In this document: one piece after another, positions 56,189 to 64,000 of the stretch | Layout: every line of letters starts with the position of its first letter | Numbering within the stretch: the first letter of the stretch is position 1 | Assembly (NCBI RefSeq): GCF_000219805.1 | Contig: NC_015759.1 | Span: 1,054,001 to 1,118,000 of the forward strand | Reading direction: 5' to 3' | DNA: 64,000 nucleotides | DNA from: Weissella koreensis KACC 15510 | GTDB lineage: Bacteria > Bacillota > Bacilli > Lactobacillales > Lactobacillaceae | The notes under the pieces: generated by a model | Database searches by the model: none | What the model was told of the DNA's origin: nothing | Seen by the model: the letters and a program-made list of their open reading frames with translations, nothing else | Translations under genes and position numbers: made by a program

Positions 56189-56749
56189 TTATTGGACACG
56201 AATTGCTTCACCAGTTTTTAAACTGGTAACATTAGGATTTAGATTCTGTAACTCACTAACACTTAGATTATTATTAACAGCGACTCGATACCATGTATCA
56301 CCTTGGGTAACCACATAAGACTGTGAATCATCAGATGCAACTGTAGTTGTATCTAGTTCAGTGGTGCTGGTAGTATTATTAGGAACTTCAATAATTTGAT
56401 CAATTTGGAGAGTTGCCCAATCGATGTTAGGATTTAATTTTTTAAGTTTTTTAGAAGAAGTATTAAACTTAGTGGCAATTGTATCAATCGTCTCGCCAGC
56501 TTCAACGGTGTAAACTTTAGTTGTTGCTATTTTTGTAGATTTCTTTGTACTAGTTTTGTGACTTGAGGAACTTGAACTTGTTTTTTTAACCTTTTGGGTG
56601 ATCTTGCTTGATGTCGCTGTTGCAGTTGGTTCATGATGAAACAACTTATGTAGTCCTCGTGTAATGGTAAATGCTAGGAAAAAAGTAACAAGGAATATTA
56701 CAATAGAAATGGCGATTCGCTTAAGTACTAGTTTAGTTTTTTTTGACAT
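56189..56749 (-). CDS. Membrane-anchored protein with two LysM domains
   Basis: A 186-residue envelope protein. A basic start and one membrane helix (about 11-33), then a Ser/Thr/Lys-rich linker (about 40-75), and two LysM peptidoglycan-binding domains: YTVEAGETIDTIATKFNTS (about 78-122) and YVVTQGDTWYRVAVNNNLS (about 143-185). No enzymatic domain. It should tether to the wall and could be a cell-shape or division helper. The start is ATG at 56749, nine bases after GGG of GTAGGG. Confidence 0.88.
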   Translation of the reverse strand: MSKKTKLVLKRIAISIVIFLVTFFLAFTITRGLHKLFHHEPTATATSSKITQKVKKTSSSSSSHKTSTKKSTKIATTKVYTVEAGETIDTIATKFNTSSKKLKKLNPNIDWATLQIDQIIEVPNNTTSTTELDTTTVASDDSQSYVVTQGDTWYRVAVNNNLSVSELQNLNPNVTSLKTGEAIRVQ

Positions 56750-56939
56750 AATCAATACCCTACTTAAATTATTTTAGATTTAATAGTATTAGTTTATCAT
56801 TGAATGAAAGTAGATAGCATTAAATTATAAAGTCTTAAATCGAATTTAAAAACTTAGTTTATTTTATCGCTTTATTGACATTAGAAACTAGCGTATAATT
56901 AAAAAATAATAGACTAAAAAAGAAAATGAGGGAATCTCG

Positions 56940-57470
56940 ATGGCTGGTTCATTTACACCAACTTGGATGGTTGAAGCAATTTATCATTTAACACCAGTTG
57001 AATTAGAAGCGCATGGTATCAAAGCTATTTTGACTGATTTAGATAATACTCTGATTGCTTGGAACAACCCAGATGGTACAGAACAACTTCATCAATGGCT
57101 GCAATTAATGGATCAGGCGGGTATTCCAGTTATTATTGTATCTAACAATTCTGATGATCGAGTTGAACGAGTGGCTAAACCACTTGATCTCCTATTTGTT
57201 GGGAGGGCTTTAAAACCACTAACTAAAGGATTGAAGATGGCAATTAAAAAGCTTGATCTTACAACAAATGAGGTTGTGATGGTTGGCGATCAACTTTTGA
57301 CGGATGTTTGGGCGGCTAATAATATGGGAATGCGCAGTATATTAGTTCAACCGCTGATTGAAACAGACCAATGGAACACTAAAATTAATCGTTTTTTGGA
57401 AAAAGGGGTTAAAAAGAAGATGTTAAAGCAAAATCCAGATCTAAAATGGAGGAAAAATCTTGATAAGTGA
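56940..57470 (+). CDS. yqeG: YqeG family HAD-IIIA phosphatase
   Basis: A 176-residue HAD hydrolase. Motif I is LTDLDNTLIAWNNP with both aspartates near residue 35, motif II VIIVSNNS, and motif III VVMVGDQLLTDVWAAN. In Firmicutes this gene heads the yqeG-yqeH cluster. Related mitochondrial proteins are phosphatidylglycerolphosphatases, so a lipid role is possible. The GAGGGAATCTCG leader gives a site before ATG. The next gene overlaps its end by 11 bases. Confidence 0.93.
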   Translation: MAGSFTPTWMVEAIYHLTPVELEAHGIKAILTDLDNTLIAWNNPDGTEQLHQWLQLMDQAGIPVIIVSNNSDDRVERVAKPLDLLFVGRALKPLTKGLKMAIKKLDLTTNEVVMVGDQLLTDVWAANNMGMRSILVQPLIETDQWNTKINRFLEKGVKKKMLKQNPDLKWRKNLDK

Positions 57471-58602
57471 AACTGAAGTACAAAATTATTTAAGCGAAGG
57501 CCTTAGGTGTATTGGTTGTGGGGCTGAAATTCAAACCGATAGGCCAGGGGAAGTGGGATATACTCCCATGTCTGCGCTAAAAAAAGGGTTTGAAAACGGG
57601 GAAGTGCTATGCCAGCGTTGTTTCCGGTTAAGACATTATAATGAAATTCAACCGGTTGATTTAACGGATGATGATTTCCGTCGTCTTTTGGATCAAATTT
57701 CAACGACAGATTCCTTGGTCGTTTATGTGATGGATGTCTTTGATTTTAGTGGATCACTTATTCCTGGTCTACATCGTTTCGTTGGAAGCAATCCTGTTTT
57801 GCTTGTGGGAAATAAAGTTGATATCTTACCCCATGCCTTAAGACGAGCAAAAATCAAAGAATGGATGCGTCAACAAGCTAACCGAGCTGGTTTGCGCCCC
57901 ATTGATATTGCTTTAACTTCTGGTAAAAATGGTGATGATGTACCTGCATTATTAGATATGATCGAAAAATATCGAGCTGGACGTTCAGTCTATGTAGTAG
58001 GGGTCACTAATGTTGGTAAGTCAACTTTGATTAATCAAATCATTAAGGATGTTACTGGTGAAAAGAATGATGTTATCACTACATCACGTTTCCCAGGAAC
58101 TACATTAGATCGAATTGAGATTTCATTGGATGATCAATCAAATATTATTGATACTCCTGGAATTATTCATCCAGATCAAATGGCTCATTATCTTACACCT
58201 CAAGATTTAAAATATGTTTCACCCCAAAAGGAATTAAAACCAAGAACATATCAATTGAATGCCGAACAAACACTCTTTATGGGAGCAATGGCCCGATTTG
58301 ATTTTATTCAGGGACCCAAATCTGGAATTACGGCATATTTTGAAAATAATTTACCGATTCATCGGACCAAATTAGATAATGCAGATCAATTTTATGCTAA
58401 GCACGCGGGTGTATTATTGACACCACCTGAAAAAGTGAATTTAGAAGATCTACCACCATTGAAAAGACATGAATTTAAAACAACTGAAAAGACTGATATT
58501 GTGATTGATGGATTGGGCTGGGTTACAGTACCGGGTCAAGTTGTTGTTGCAGCTTGGGCACCAAAAGGAGTTTCAGTTTTGACACGAAAGGCTATGATAT
58601 AA
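57460..58602 (+). CDS. yqeH: Ribosome biogenesis GTPase YqeH
   Basis: A 380-residue circularly permuted GTPase for 30S assembly. An N-terminal zinc finger CIGCGAEIQ...CQRCF (about 17-51) is followed by G4 GNKVDI, G5, then G1 GVTNVGKSTLINQ near 186, G3 DTPG, and a C-terminal RNA-binding part. TTG start at 57460 with GGAGG at 57448-57452. In many relatives aroE follows; here yhbY follows directly. Confidence 0.96.
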   Translation: MISETEVQNYLSEGLRCIGCGAEIQTDRPGEVGYTPMSALKKGFENGEVLCQRCFRLRHYNEIQPVDLTDDDFRRLLDQISTTDSLVVYVMDVFDFSGSLIPGLHRFVGSNPVLLVGNKVDILPHALRRAKIKEWMRQQANRAGLRPIDIALTSGKNGDDVPALLDMIEKYRAGRSVYVVGVTNVGKSTLINQIIKDVTGEKNDVITTSRFPGTTLDRIEISLDDQSNIIDTPGIIHPDQMAHYLTPQDLKYVSPQKELKPRTYQLNAEQTLFMGAMARFDFIQGPKSGITAYFENNLPIHRTKLDNADQFYAKHAGVLLTPPEKVNLEDLPPLKRHEFKTTEKTDIVIDGLGWVTVPGQVVVAAWAPKGVSVLTRKAMI

Positions 58603-58604
58603 AA

Positions 58605-58919
58605 ATGATTGAATTACGCGGAAAGCAAAAACGTTATTTAAGAGCTTCAGCTCATTCTATGAATCCCCTCTTTAGTGTTGGGAAACAAGGATTAACGGAA
58701 AATTGGTTGGAACAATTAGGTTCAGCCATGGAAAAACGCGAATTATTTAAAGTTAATATTTTGAATAATTCTGATGTAACAGTTGATGAAGTTAAGGAAT
58801 TTATTGAATCAAATTCTTCAATTAAAGTTGTCCAAACCATTGGTCACACTTTAGTTTTGTTTGATCAAGCACGTGATCCAAAGTACCGTAACTACTCAAT
58901 TGCAGTACAAAAGATATAA
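58605..58919 (+). CDS. yhbY: YhbY family CRM-domain RNA-binding protein
   Basis: A 104-residue CRM (KH-like) protein that associates with pre-50S ribosomes. MIELRGKQKRYLRASAHSMN opens it, and the GxxG loop is SVGKQGLTENW. The start at 58605 lies two bases after the yqeH stop. The frame extends farther upstream inside yqeH but without a site. Confidence 0.94.
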   Translation: MIELRGKQKRYLRASAHSMNPLFSVGKQGLTENWLEQLGSAMEKRELFKVNILNNSDVTVDEVKEFIESNSSIKVVQTIGHTLVLFDQARDPKYRNYSIAVQKI

Positions 58920-58946
58920 GCTATAGTAAATCAAAAGGGGGATCTT

Positions 58947-59585
58947 ATGATTAAAACAGTGAATACTTTAGCTCCAAAAACACAAGTAGCTACTGAATTA
59001 GATCAAGAGCGACACCGTGTTGGTATTATCGGTGGTACGTTTAATCCTCCACACCTGGGGCATCTTATTATTGCTGAACAGGTAGCCTCTGATTTACAGC
59101 TTGAGCAAGTTTATTTTATGCCAAATTCAACACCGCCACATGTTGATCCCAAAATGGCCATCGATGCATCTGATCGTGCCCAAATGGTCAAAGCAGCAAT
59201 TTATGGTAATCAACATTTTAAGTTGGAACAGGCAGAGGTTAACCGTGGTGGAATTAGCTATTCTTATGACACTATGCGTTATTTAAATGAAATTCATCCA
59301 AATTATGATTATTACTTTATAATTGGTGGCGATGAGGTTGCTTACCTTAAAACTTGGTATAGAATTGAAGAATTAAGCCAAATGGTGCAATTTGTTGGGG
59401 TTAATCGTCCAGGACAAGAACATCCAGTGACTGATTATCCAGTTGAATTTGTAACTGTTTCTAATCTTGATATTAGCTCTACTAAAATTCGGCAAAGAAT
59501 TAAAGAAAAACAAAGTGTTCGTTATTTAGTACCAGATTTAGTGGCGGCTTATATTGTAGAGAAGGGACTGTATCAAAATGAATAA
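58947..59585 (+). CDS. nadD: Nicotinate-nucleotide adenylyltransferase
   Basis: A 212-residue enzyme of NAD synthesis making deamido-NAD from nicotinate mononucleotide and ATP. The nucleotidyltransferase motif is [19 protein letters not shown] near residue 27, and the [10 protein letters not shown] motif near 180. An N-terminal ~24-residue extension precedes the core. AAAGGGGG precedes ATG. It overlaps yqeK by eight bases. Confidence 0.96.
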   Translation: MIKTVNTLAPKTQVATELDQERHRVGIIGGTFNPPHLGHLIIAEQVASDLQLEQVYFMPNSTPPHVDPKMAIDASDRAQMVKAAIYGNQHFKLEQAEVNRGGISYSYDTMRYLNEIHPNYDYYFIIGGDEVAYLKTWYRIEELSQMVQFVGVNRPGQEHPVTDYPVEFVTVSNLDISSTKIRQRIKEKQSVRYLVPDLVAAYIVEKGLYQNE

Positions 59586-60171
59586 CTTAGAGTATCAAAA
59601 ACGTTATTATCCTGGGACTCGTTTAGAATTACTATCAACCGTACGAGCTGCTTTATCAGATTATCGATATCAACATGTATTACGAGTTGAAACGATGGCC
59701 TTGAAGTTAGCGGAAAAATGGCAAGTCGAAGCTGAAATTGTTTCGATAGCTGCATTGATACATGATTATACAAAAGAACGTTCCGATGAAGATTTTATCG
59801 AAGCTATAAAAGAATATCATCTATCCACTAGCTTATTACCTTGGGGAAATAATATTTGGCATGGAGTTGTTGGAGCAGAAATGATTCGAAGTGAATTAGG
59901 AATTAATGATTCGATTATTTTAGATGCAGTCCGCCAACATACTACGGGGGCTGAAGAAATGACGCTCGTGTCACAAATTATTTTTATGGCTGATTATATT
60001 GAAAGTGCCAGAGACTTCCCCGGGGTTGATGAAGTAAGAGCTTTAGCATTTGAAGACTTAGCTGCTAGTGTTGGTTGGCAAGCCCAACATACATTAGAAT
60101 ATTTAATTAAAAATAAACAGAGGGTCTTCCCTTTGTCACTATTGACCTATAATACATGGTCAACCAAATAA
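59578..60171 (+). CDS. yqeK: YqeK family HD-domain Ap4A hydrolase
   Basis: A 197-residue HD phosphohydrolase. The metal site is [16 protein letters not shown] then ALIHDYTKE (the HD pair) and [11 protein letters not shown] with MADYIESAR. YqeK proteins split Ap4A symmetrically to two ADP. It starts inside nadD (eight-base overlap), implying coupled translation. Confidence 0.94.
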   Translation: MNNLEYQKRYYPGTRLELLSTVRAALSDYRYQHVLRVETMALKLAEKWQVEAEIVSIAALIHDYTKERSDEDFIEAIKEYHLSTSLLPWGNNIWHGVVGAEMIRSELGINDSIILDAVRQHTTGAEEMTLVSQIIFMADYIESARDFPGVDEVRALAFEDLAASVGWQAQHTLEYLIKNKQRVFPLSLLTYNTWSTK

Positions 60172-60190
60172 GAATGGAAAATAAATAATT

Positions 60191-60568
60191 ATGATTGAAA
60201 CCACAATGATGAAAATGTTAGAAGTAGCTGTAAAAGCTGGAGGCCAAAAGCGGGCTGAAGATTTAGTGGCCTTGGACATACATGAAACTTCAATCTTTAC
60301 TGATGTAATGTTGATTATGGATGCTCCATCAAATCGTCAAGTCTTGGCGATTGCTCAAGAAATTATGGATCAAATGAAAGAAGCTGGATTTGAAGTTCAT
60401 CAACATGAAGGTCGTGATTCTGGGGAATGGGTTGTTCTTGATTTCGGTGATTTAACCGTTCATGTTTTCAAACAAGAAATACGTCATTTTTATGGATTGG
60501 AACAACTTTGGTCTGAACAAGGTGAAGAGATTGATATCACAGACTGGATCATTGAGGAAGACTTTTAA
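60191..60568 (+). CDS. rsfS: Ribosomal silencing factor RsfS
   Basis: A 125-residue factor that binds L14 and keeps subunits apart in stationary phase. Family text ALDIHETSIFTDVMLIMDAPS, GRDSGEWVVLDFGDLTVHVF and YGLEQLWSEQGEEIDI. The last base of its stop is the first base of the next ATG (TAATG). Confidence 0.95.
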   Translation: MIETTMMKMLEVAVKAGGQKRAEDLVALDIHETSIFTDVMLIMDAPSNRQVLAIAQEIMDQMKEAGFEVHQHEGRDSGEWVVLDFGDLTVHVFKQEIRHFYGLEQLWSEQGEEIDITDWIIEEDF

Positions 60569-61320
60569 TGGAAAATTATCAAACCTTTGCAAAGTTATAT
60601 GATGAATTATTTGATGATGAAGCTTATGATGACTGGTTTCAGTATGCACAAAAAAATATTCAAAATCCGCAAGGTAAGATTTTAGAACTAGCTGGTGGTG
60701 CTGGGCGCTTAGCAATTCGCTTAATAAAAGCTGGCCATGATGTGACGGTTTTTGATTTATCCACTGAAATGTTATCTTTAGCTCAGGAAAATGCGCAAGC
60801 GGCTGAAGTGGATTTACCCTTGATTCAAGGGGATATGCGAGAATGGTCTGATTATCCAAATCATTTTCAAACGATTACTTCATTTGCTGACTCATTTAAT
60901 TATCTTGGTAGTTTAGCAGAAACTAAAATGGCATTTGAACAAGTAGCTAACCATTTAGAAAACGGTGGACAGTTCTTATTTGATGTCATTTCACCATATC
61001 AAACCGATGAATATTATCCAGGATATATGTATAATTTTCATGATGATGAAACGGCTTTTCTTTGGAATTCATATGGTGTTGAAGGTGAAGAACATACGGT
61101 GGAGCACGAATTAATTTTCTTTGTATATGATGAGAAAATTGACGGATATAAGCAATTAACAGAAATTCATACGGAAAAAACTTATGAATTGAAAAAATAT
61201 ATTCAAGCCCTGGAACAAGCGGGATTTGAAAATATTAAAGTTACTGGTGATTTTGGTCGTCAAACAAAGCCTGATGAAAAAACACCACGTTGGTTTTTTA
61301 GTGCAAATAAGAAAGGATAG
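60568..61320 (+). CDS. Class I SAM-dependent methyltransferase (YqeM-like)
   Basis: A 250-residue methyltransferase. SAM motif I KILELAGGAGRLAIRL near residue 37, motif II acidic DLSTEML, post-motif QGDMREW and SFADSFNYLG. Substrate unknown. Its position after rsfS is conserved in Firmicutes. It ends three bases before the tmcAL gene. Confidence 0.93.
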   Translation: MENYQTFAKLYDELFDDEAYDDWFQYAQKNIQNPQGKILELAGGAGRLAIRLIKAGHDVTVFDLSTEMLSLAQENAQAAEVDLPLIQGDMREWSDYPNHFQTITSFADSFNYLGSLAETKMAFEQVANHLENGGQFLFDVISPYQTDEYYPGYMYNFHDDETAFLWNSYGVEGEEHTVEHELIFFVYDEKIDGYKQLTEIHTEKTYELKKYIQALEQAGFENIKVTGDFGRQTKPDEKTPRWFFSANKKG

Positions 61321-61323
61321 CTG

Positions 61324-62508
61324 ATGCGAGCAGTTGGATTAATTACCGAATATAATCCTTTTCATGCTGGTCATGAATACCACCTCGAACAAGCAAAGGC
61401 GATGAGTGGGGCTGAAACAGCAATTGCTGTAATGAGTGGAAATTTTGTACAGCGCGGGGTTCCTGCGATGTATGATAAATGGAAACGAGCGCAGGCGGCG
61501 GTTCAAAATGGAGTGGATTTGGTTATTGAATTGCCGGTGGCTTTTTCAATTCAACCAGGTCCTTTTTTTGCTAAAGGTGCAGTTCAAATCTTGTTAGCTG
61601 CAGGAGTTGACACAATTGTTTTTGGAGCAGAGCACGCTCAATGGGATTTTATGAAATTAGCGCGAACAGTTCGGGATGTAACTACTCATTCTGATGAATT
61701 TCACAATTATCAGACAACTTATGCAAGTAATTTTAATACAGTTTTAATGGATAAGTTAGGCGTCACGATCAATGAACCTAATTATTTATTGGGATTAAGT
61801 TATGCATTAGCAGTGCTTGAATTGGACGCGCAAGATCAGGTTGCCTTGATGCCATTACAGCGTCAGGGGAGTGGATATCATGCTACACAAATTTCTGACG
61901 AAGACTTTGCGAGTGCCTCAGGAATTCGACATGTTTTAAAGAATGGGTTACCCAAAGAAAAATTAAGCCAACAATTGCCGACGGGCACGCAACAATTACT
62001 AATGGAGGCACCATTTTTAGATTATGAACCAAATATGTGGGATTTACTTCATTATAAAGTCTTAACGACACCGGTAGAACAATTGGAGTCTATTTATCAG
62101 TTAAATGATGGATTAGCATATCGTCTTCTAGAAACGGTTGAAAAGAATGCTGAGTCGAAGCAAATCGATTGGAATGTCTTTATGCAACAATTTAAAAGTA
62201 AACGATATACCTATAGTCGGCTGCAACGGAGCATTTTATACTTATTGTTAAATGTGAGTGAAATTGAAATGAAGGTTGCTTTGAAACAACCTTATATTCG
62301 ACCCTTGGCTTTTAATGCTAACGGACAGTTATGGCTAAAACATGGGCGTAAAAATTTCACTTTGCCGATTATTGGTAAGGTTGATCAAAATAATTTAAAG
62401 GGTCTCTTAAAACTAGATTTTAGAGCTGGTCGTTTATATAATATGTTGCGAAGTAATTCTGATGAAAAACCACAAGATACTAAACGTCAACCGTATCGAA
62501 AACAATAA
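61324..62508 (+). CDS. tmcAL: tRNA(Met) cytidine acetate ligase family (TmcAL/YlbM)
   Basis: A 394-residue nucleotidyltransferase-fold protein. The HxGH motif reads GLITEYNPFHAGHEYHLEQA near residue 5. VMSGNFVQRGVPAMYDKW and LPVAFSIQPGPFFAKGAV follow, and a helical C-terminal half. In B. subtilis the enzyme makes N4-acetylcytidine at the wobble base of elongator tRNA-Met from acetate and ATP. The ATG is three bases after the methyltransferase stop. Confidence 0.93.
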   Translation: MRAVGLITEYNPFHAGHEYHLEQAKAMSGAETAIAVMSGNFVQRGVPAMYDKWKRAQAAVQNGVDLVIELPVAFSIQPGPFFAKGAVQILLAAGVDTIVFGAEHAQWDFMKLARTVRDVTTHSDEFHNYQTTYASNFNTVLMDKLGVTINEPNYLLGLSYALAVLELDAQDQVALMPLQRQGSGYHATQISDEDFASASGIRHVLKNGLPKEKLSQQLPTGTQQLLMEAPFLDYEPNMWDLLHYKVLTTPVEQLESIYQLNDGLAYRLLETVEKNAESKQIDWNVFMQQFKSKRYTYSRLQRSILYLLLNVSEIEMKVALKQPYIRPLAFNANGQLWLKHGRKNFTLPIIGKVDQNNLKGLLKLDFRAGRLYNMLRSNSDEKPQDTKRQPYRKQ

Positions 62509-62533
62509 TTTAAAATGAAGAGGGAGTAAGAAG

Positions 62534-63085
62534 ATGAAATGGAATTTTAGTGAGTTATTAAAATATAAACAAGAACCAATGGAGTTTCAAGAAGAATTAA
62601 ACTTAGAAGCCATGACCAAAGAAATGTTTGGGGATGTTATTTTGAGTTTGGAGCCTGTTCAAGTACAAGGTTGGGCACGTATGGAACGCGATGATGTTAT
62701 TATCCATGCACATGTTACAGGACAACTTACAACACCTTCAACTCGTTCAGCTCGCCCAGTAGAATTTCCTTTGGACTTTATGATCGACGAAGTTTACATT
62801 CGCGAAACTGAACATGCAGATCGGTATGAGATTGAAGAATCTGTTATTTTAGTGAAAGATGATGTTATTGATTTTAATGAAGTCTTAGCACAATACATTT
62901 TCTTACAAATCCCATTGCAAATCTTGGCAGAAGGTGAAGAAGAAGAAGCTATGCCAACTGGGGATGGATGGGAAGTTATATCAGAAGATGATTACTTAGC
63001 CGAACAAGAAAATGGCGAAGAACAAGCTACTAATACGCCTTTGGCCGGTTTAGCTGACTTATTATCTGAAGATAAAGATAAATAA
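62534..63085 (+). CDS. YceD family protein (DUF177)
   Basis: A 183-residue acidic protein. DUF177 features are the N-terminal strand region, the QVQGWARMERDDVIIHAHVTG segment where many members have cysteines, and the acidic end EDDYLAEQENGEEQ. YceD proteins are linked to 23S rRNA and plastid ribosome maturation. rpmF normally follows; here the next gene is mutS. Confidence 0.92.
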   Translation: MKWNFSELLKYKQEPMEFQEELNLEAMTKEMFGDVILSLEPVQVQGWARMERDDVIIHAHVTGQLTTPSTRSARPVEFPLDFMIDEVYIRETEHADRYEIEESVILVKDDVIDFNEVLAQYIFLQIPLQILAEGEEEEAMPTGDGWEVISEDDYLAEQENGEEQATNTPLAGLADLLSEDKDK

Positions 63086-63121
63086 AAAATAGACCAATAA
63101 TTAAGGACCAAGGAGATTTAA

Positions 63122-64000
63122 ATGGTTAAAAGTAAAGAAACGCCGATGATGCAACAATATAATGAAATTAAATCACAGTATCACGATGCCTTTTTATTTT
63201 ATCGTTTAGGCGATTTTTATGAATTGTTTAATGAGGATGCCATTTTGGGGTCCCAAATCTTGGAACTTACTTTAACTCAACGAAATAAAAATTCACCTAA
63301 TCCAGTCCCAATGGCAGGGGTTCCTCATCATGCTGCTCAAAATTATATAGATATTTTAGTGGATAAAGGTTACAAAGTAGCTGTAGTGGAACAAATGGAA
63401 GATCCAAGTCAAGCCGATGGGATGGTCAAACGTGAAGTTGTTCAATTGATTACACCTGGAACGCGGATGAACGTGAATGGAGAGTCTGTTAAAGATAATA
63501 ATTATTTAGTGGGAATTACGTCCGAAGATGCTAATCATTATGGATTTGCTTACACTGATTTATCAACAGGTGAAATGGCAGCTACTGATTTAATTTCAAC
63601 GACTGCCGTCCTGAATGAACTCGCCCGTTTAGCGGCGAAAGAAATTGTTATTGATAAGATTTTGCCAGCAGATTTAACCGCTTCTTTGACGAATTTGGGT
63701 ATTATGGTTTCAACGCAAGCATTAGAGACGGTACCAGATAATCAAGCAAATTTAGTGCAGGATTTATCAGATCTTAGTTTAACGGCAGCCCAAATTTTAA
63801 TCACATATTTGCATACGACACAAAAACGAGCATTAGATCATCTTCAACCAGCTCGTGCTTACGAAGTTGCTCAATATTTAAAAATGGACCGGAATTCACG
63901 AGCTAATTTGGAATTAACGGTTAATTTACGCACACAGCAAAGAAGTGGTACATTGTTGTGGCTTTTGGATGAAACTAAAACTGCCATGGGTGGACGGCTA
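63122..64000 (+). CDS. mutS: DNA mismatch repair protein MutS, N-terminal part
   Basis: The first 293 residues, cut by the window end. The mismatch-reading domain I is plain: [20 protein letters not shown] then LGDFYELF, with the Phe-x-Glu motif (FYELF) that stacks on the mismatch. The connector domain (about 125-240) and the start of the lever helices with LELTVNLR follow. MutS binds mismatches as a dimer and recruits MutL. AAGGAG precedes ATG. It lies 36 bases after the YceD gene with no terminator between. Confidence 0.96.
   Translation, partial: MVKSKETPMMQQYNEIKSQYHDAFLFYRLGDFYELFNEDAILGSQILELTLTQRNKNSPNPVPMAGVPHHAAQNYIDILVDKGYKVAVVEQMEDPSQADGMVKREVVQLITPGTRMNVNGESVKDNNYLVGITSEDANHYGFAYTDLSTGEMAATDLISTTAVLNELARLAAKEIVIDKILPADLTASLTNLGIMVSTQALETVPDNQANLVQDLSDLSLTAAQILITYLHTTQKRALDHLQPARAYEVAQYLKMDRNSRANLELTVNLRTQQRSGTLLWLLDETKTAMGGRL

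Overview
The window is chromosomal DNA from a low-GC Gram-positive lactic acid bacterium (Lactobacillales, most likely Lactobacillaceae). The evidence is AT-rich intergenic DNA, AGGAGG-type ribosome binding sites, HPr with HPr kinase, CcpA-type cre sites, a tmRNA tag ending LAFAA, RNase Y, Asp23-NusB and the yqeG-yqeH-yhbY-nadD-yqeK-rsfS cluster. A Weissella/Leuconostoc-like genus is my guess from general feel only. Nearly all genes are on the + strand. I see no insertion sequence, prophage or CRISPR array.

Layout. 1-9.5 kb: end of a Ca2+-type P-ATPase, an unknown small protein, Tex, three tRNA genes (Leu, Ser, fMet) and two odd P-type-ATPase-like proteins, one without an actuator domain and one without the catalytic aspartate, then RNase Y. 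9.8-26 kb: a class B PBP, tmRNA, an accessory stretch of GNAT acetyltransferases and a NUDIX hydrolase, a candidate guanidine riboswitch with a SugE/Gdx exporter and MarR regulator, a guanine riboswitch with a purine permease preceded by a 21-codon leader ORF, cytosine deaminase, an orphan regulator with a degenerate receiver, galactose mutarotase and glucose-6-phosphate isomerase. 26-34 kb: translation genes (EF-P, Asp23-NusB, IF3-L35-L20, S12-S7, EF-G) with a minimal prepilin peptidase on the opposite strand. IF3 starts at an ATA codon and L20 carries an extra C-terminal helix-extended-helix-like domain.

34-48 kb: potABCD polyamine transporter, a possible poly(A)-interrupted microprotein, a membrane-anchored cyclophilin, UspA, a drug exporter, a strong unassigned structured-RNA candidate, HPr kinase, GpsA, GalU, thioredoxin reductase and ptsHI. 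48-56 kb: glycolysis (a divergent TPI, enolase, GAPDH, PGK) around a secreted nuclease and an XRE/ImmA-like pair whose promoter forms a palindromic divergent regulatory region. 56-64 kb: a LysM protein and the ribosome-maturation/NAD cluster, ending in the start of mutS.

How the parts connect: carbon control is visible as cre sites at ptsH, gap, galM and possibly gpsA, which HPr, HPrK and CcpA would act through. Nucleobase uptake (riboswitch, permease) and cytosine deaminase form a salvage theme. ComC-like peptidase and an EndA/NucA-like nuclease hint at DNA uptake. The best candidates for undescribed biology are the two P-ATPase relics, the RNA at 40.7-40.9 kb, the L20 fusion, the palindromes at tRNA start sites and the symmetric divergent promoter at 51.9-52.0 kb.
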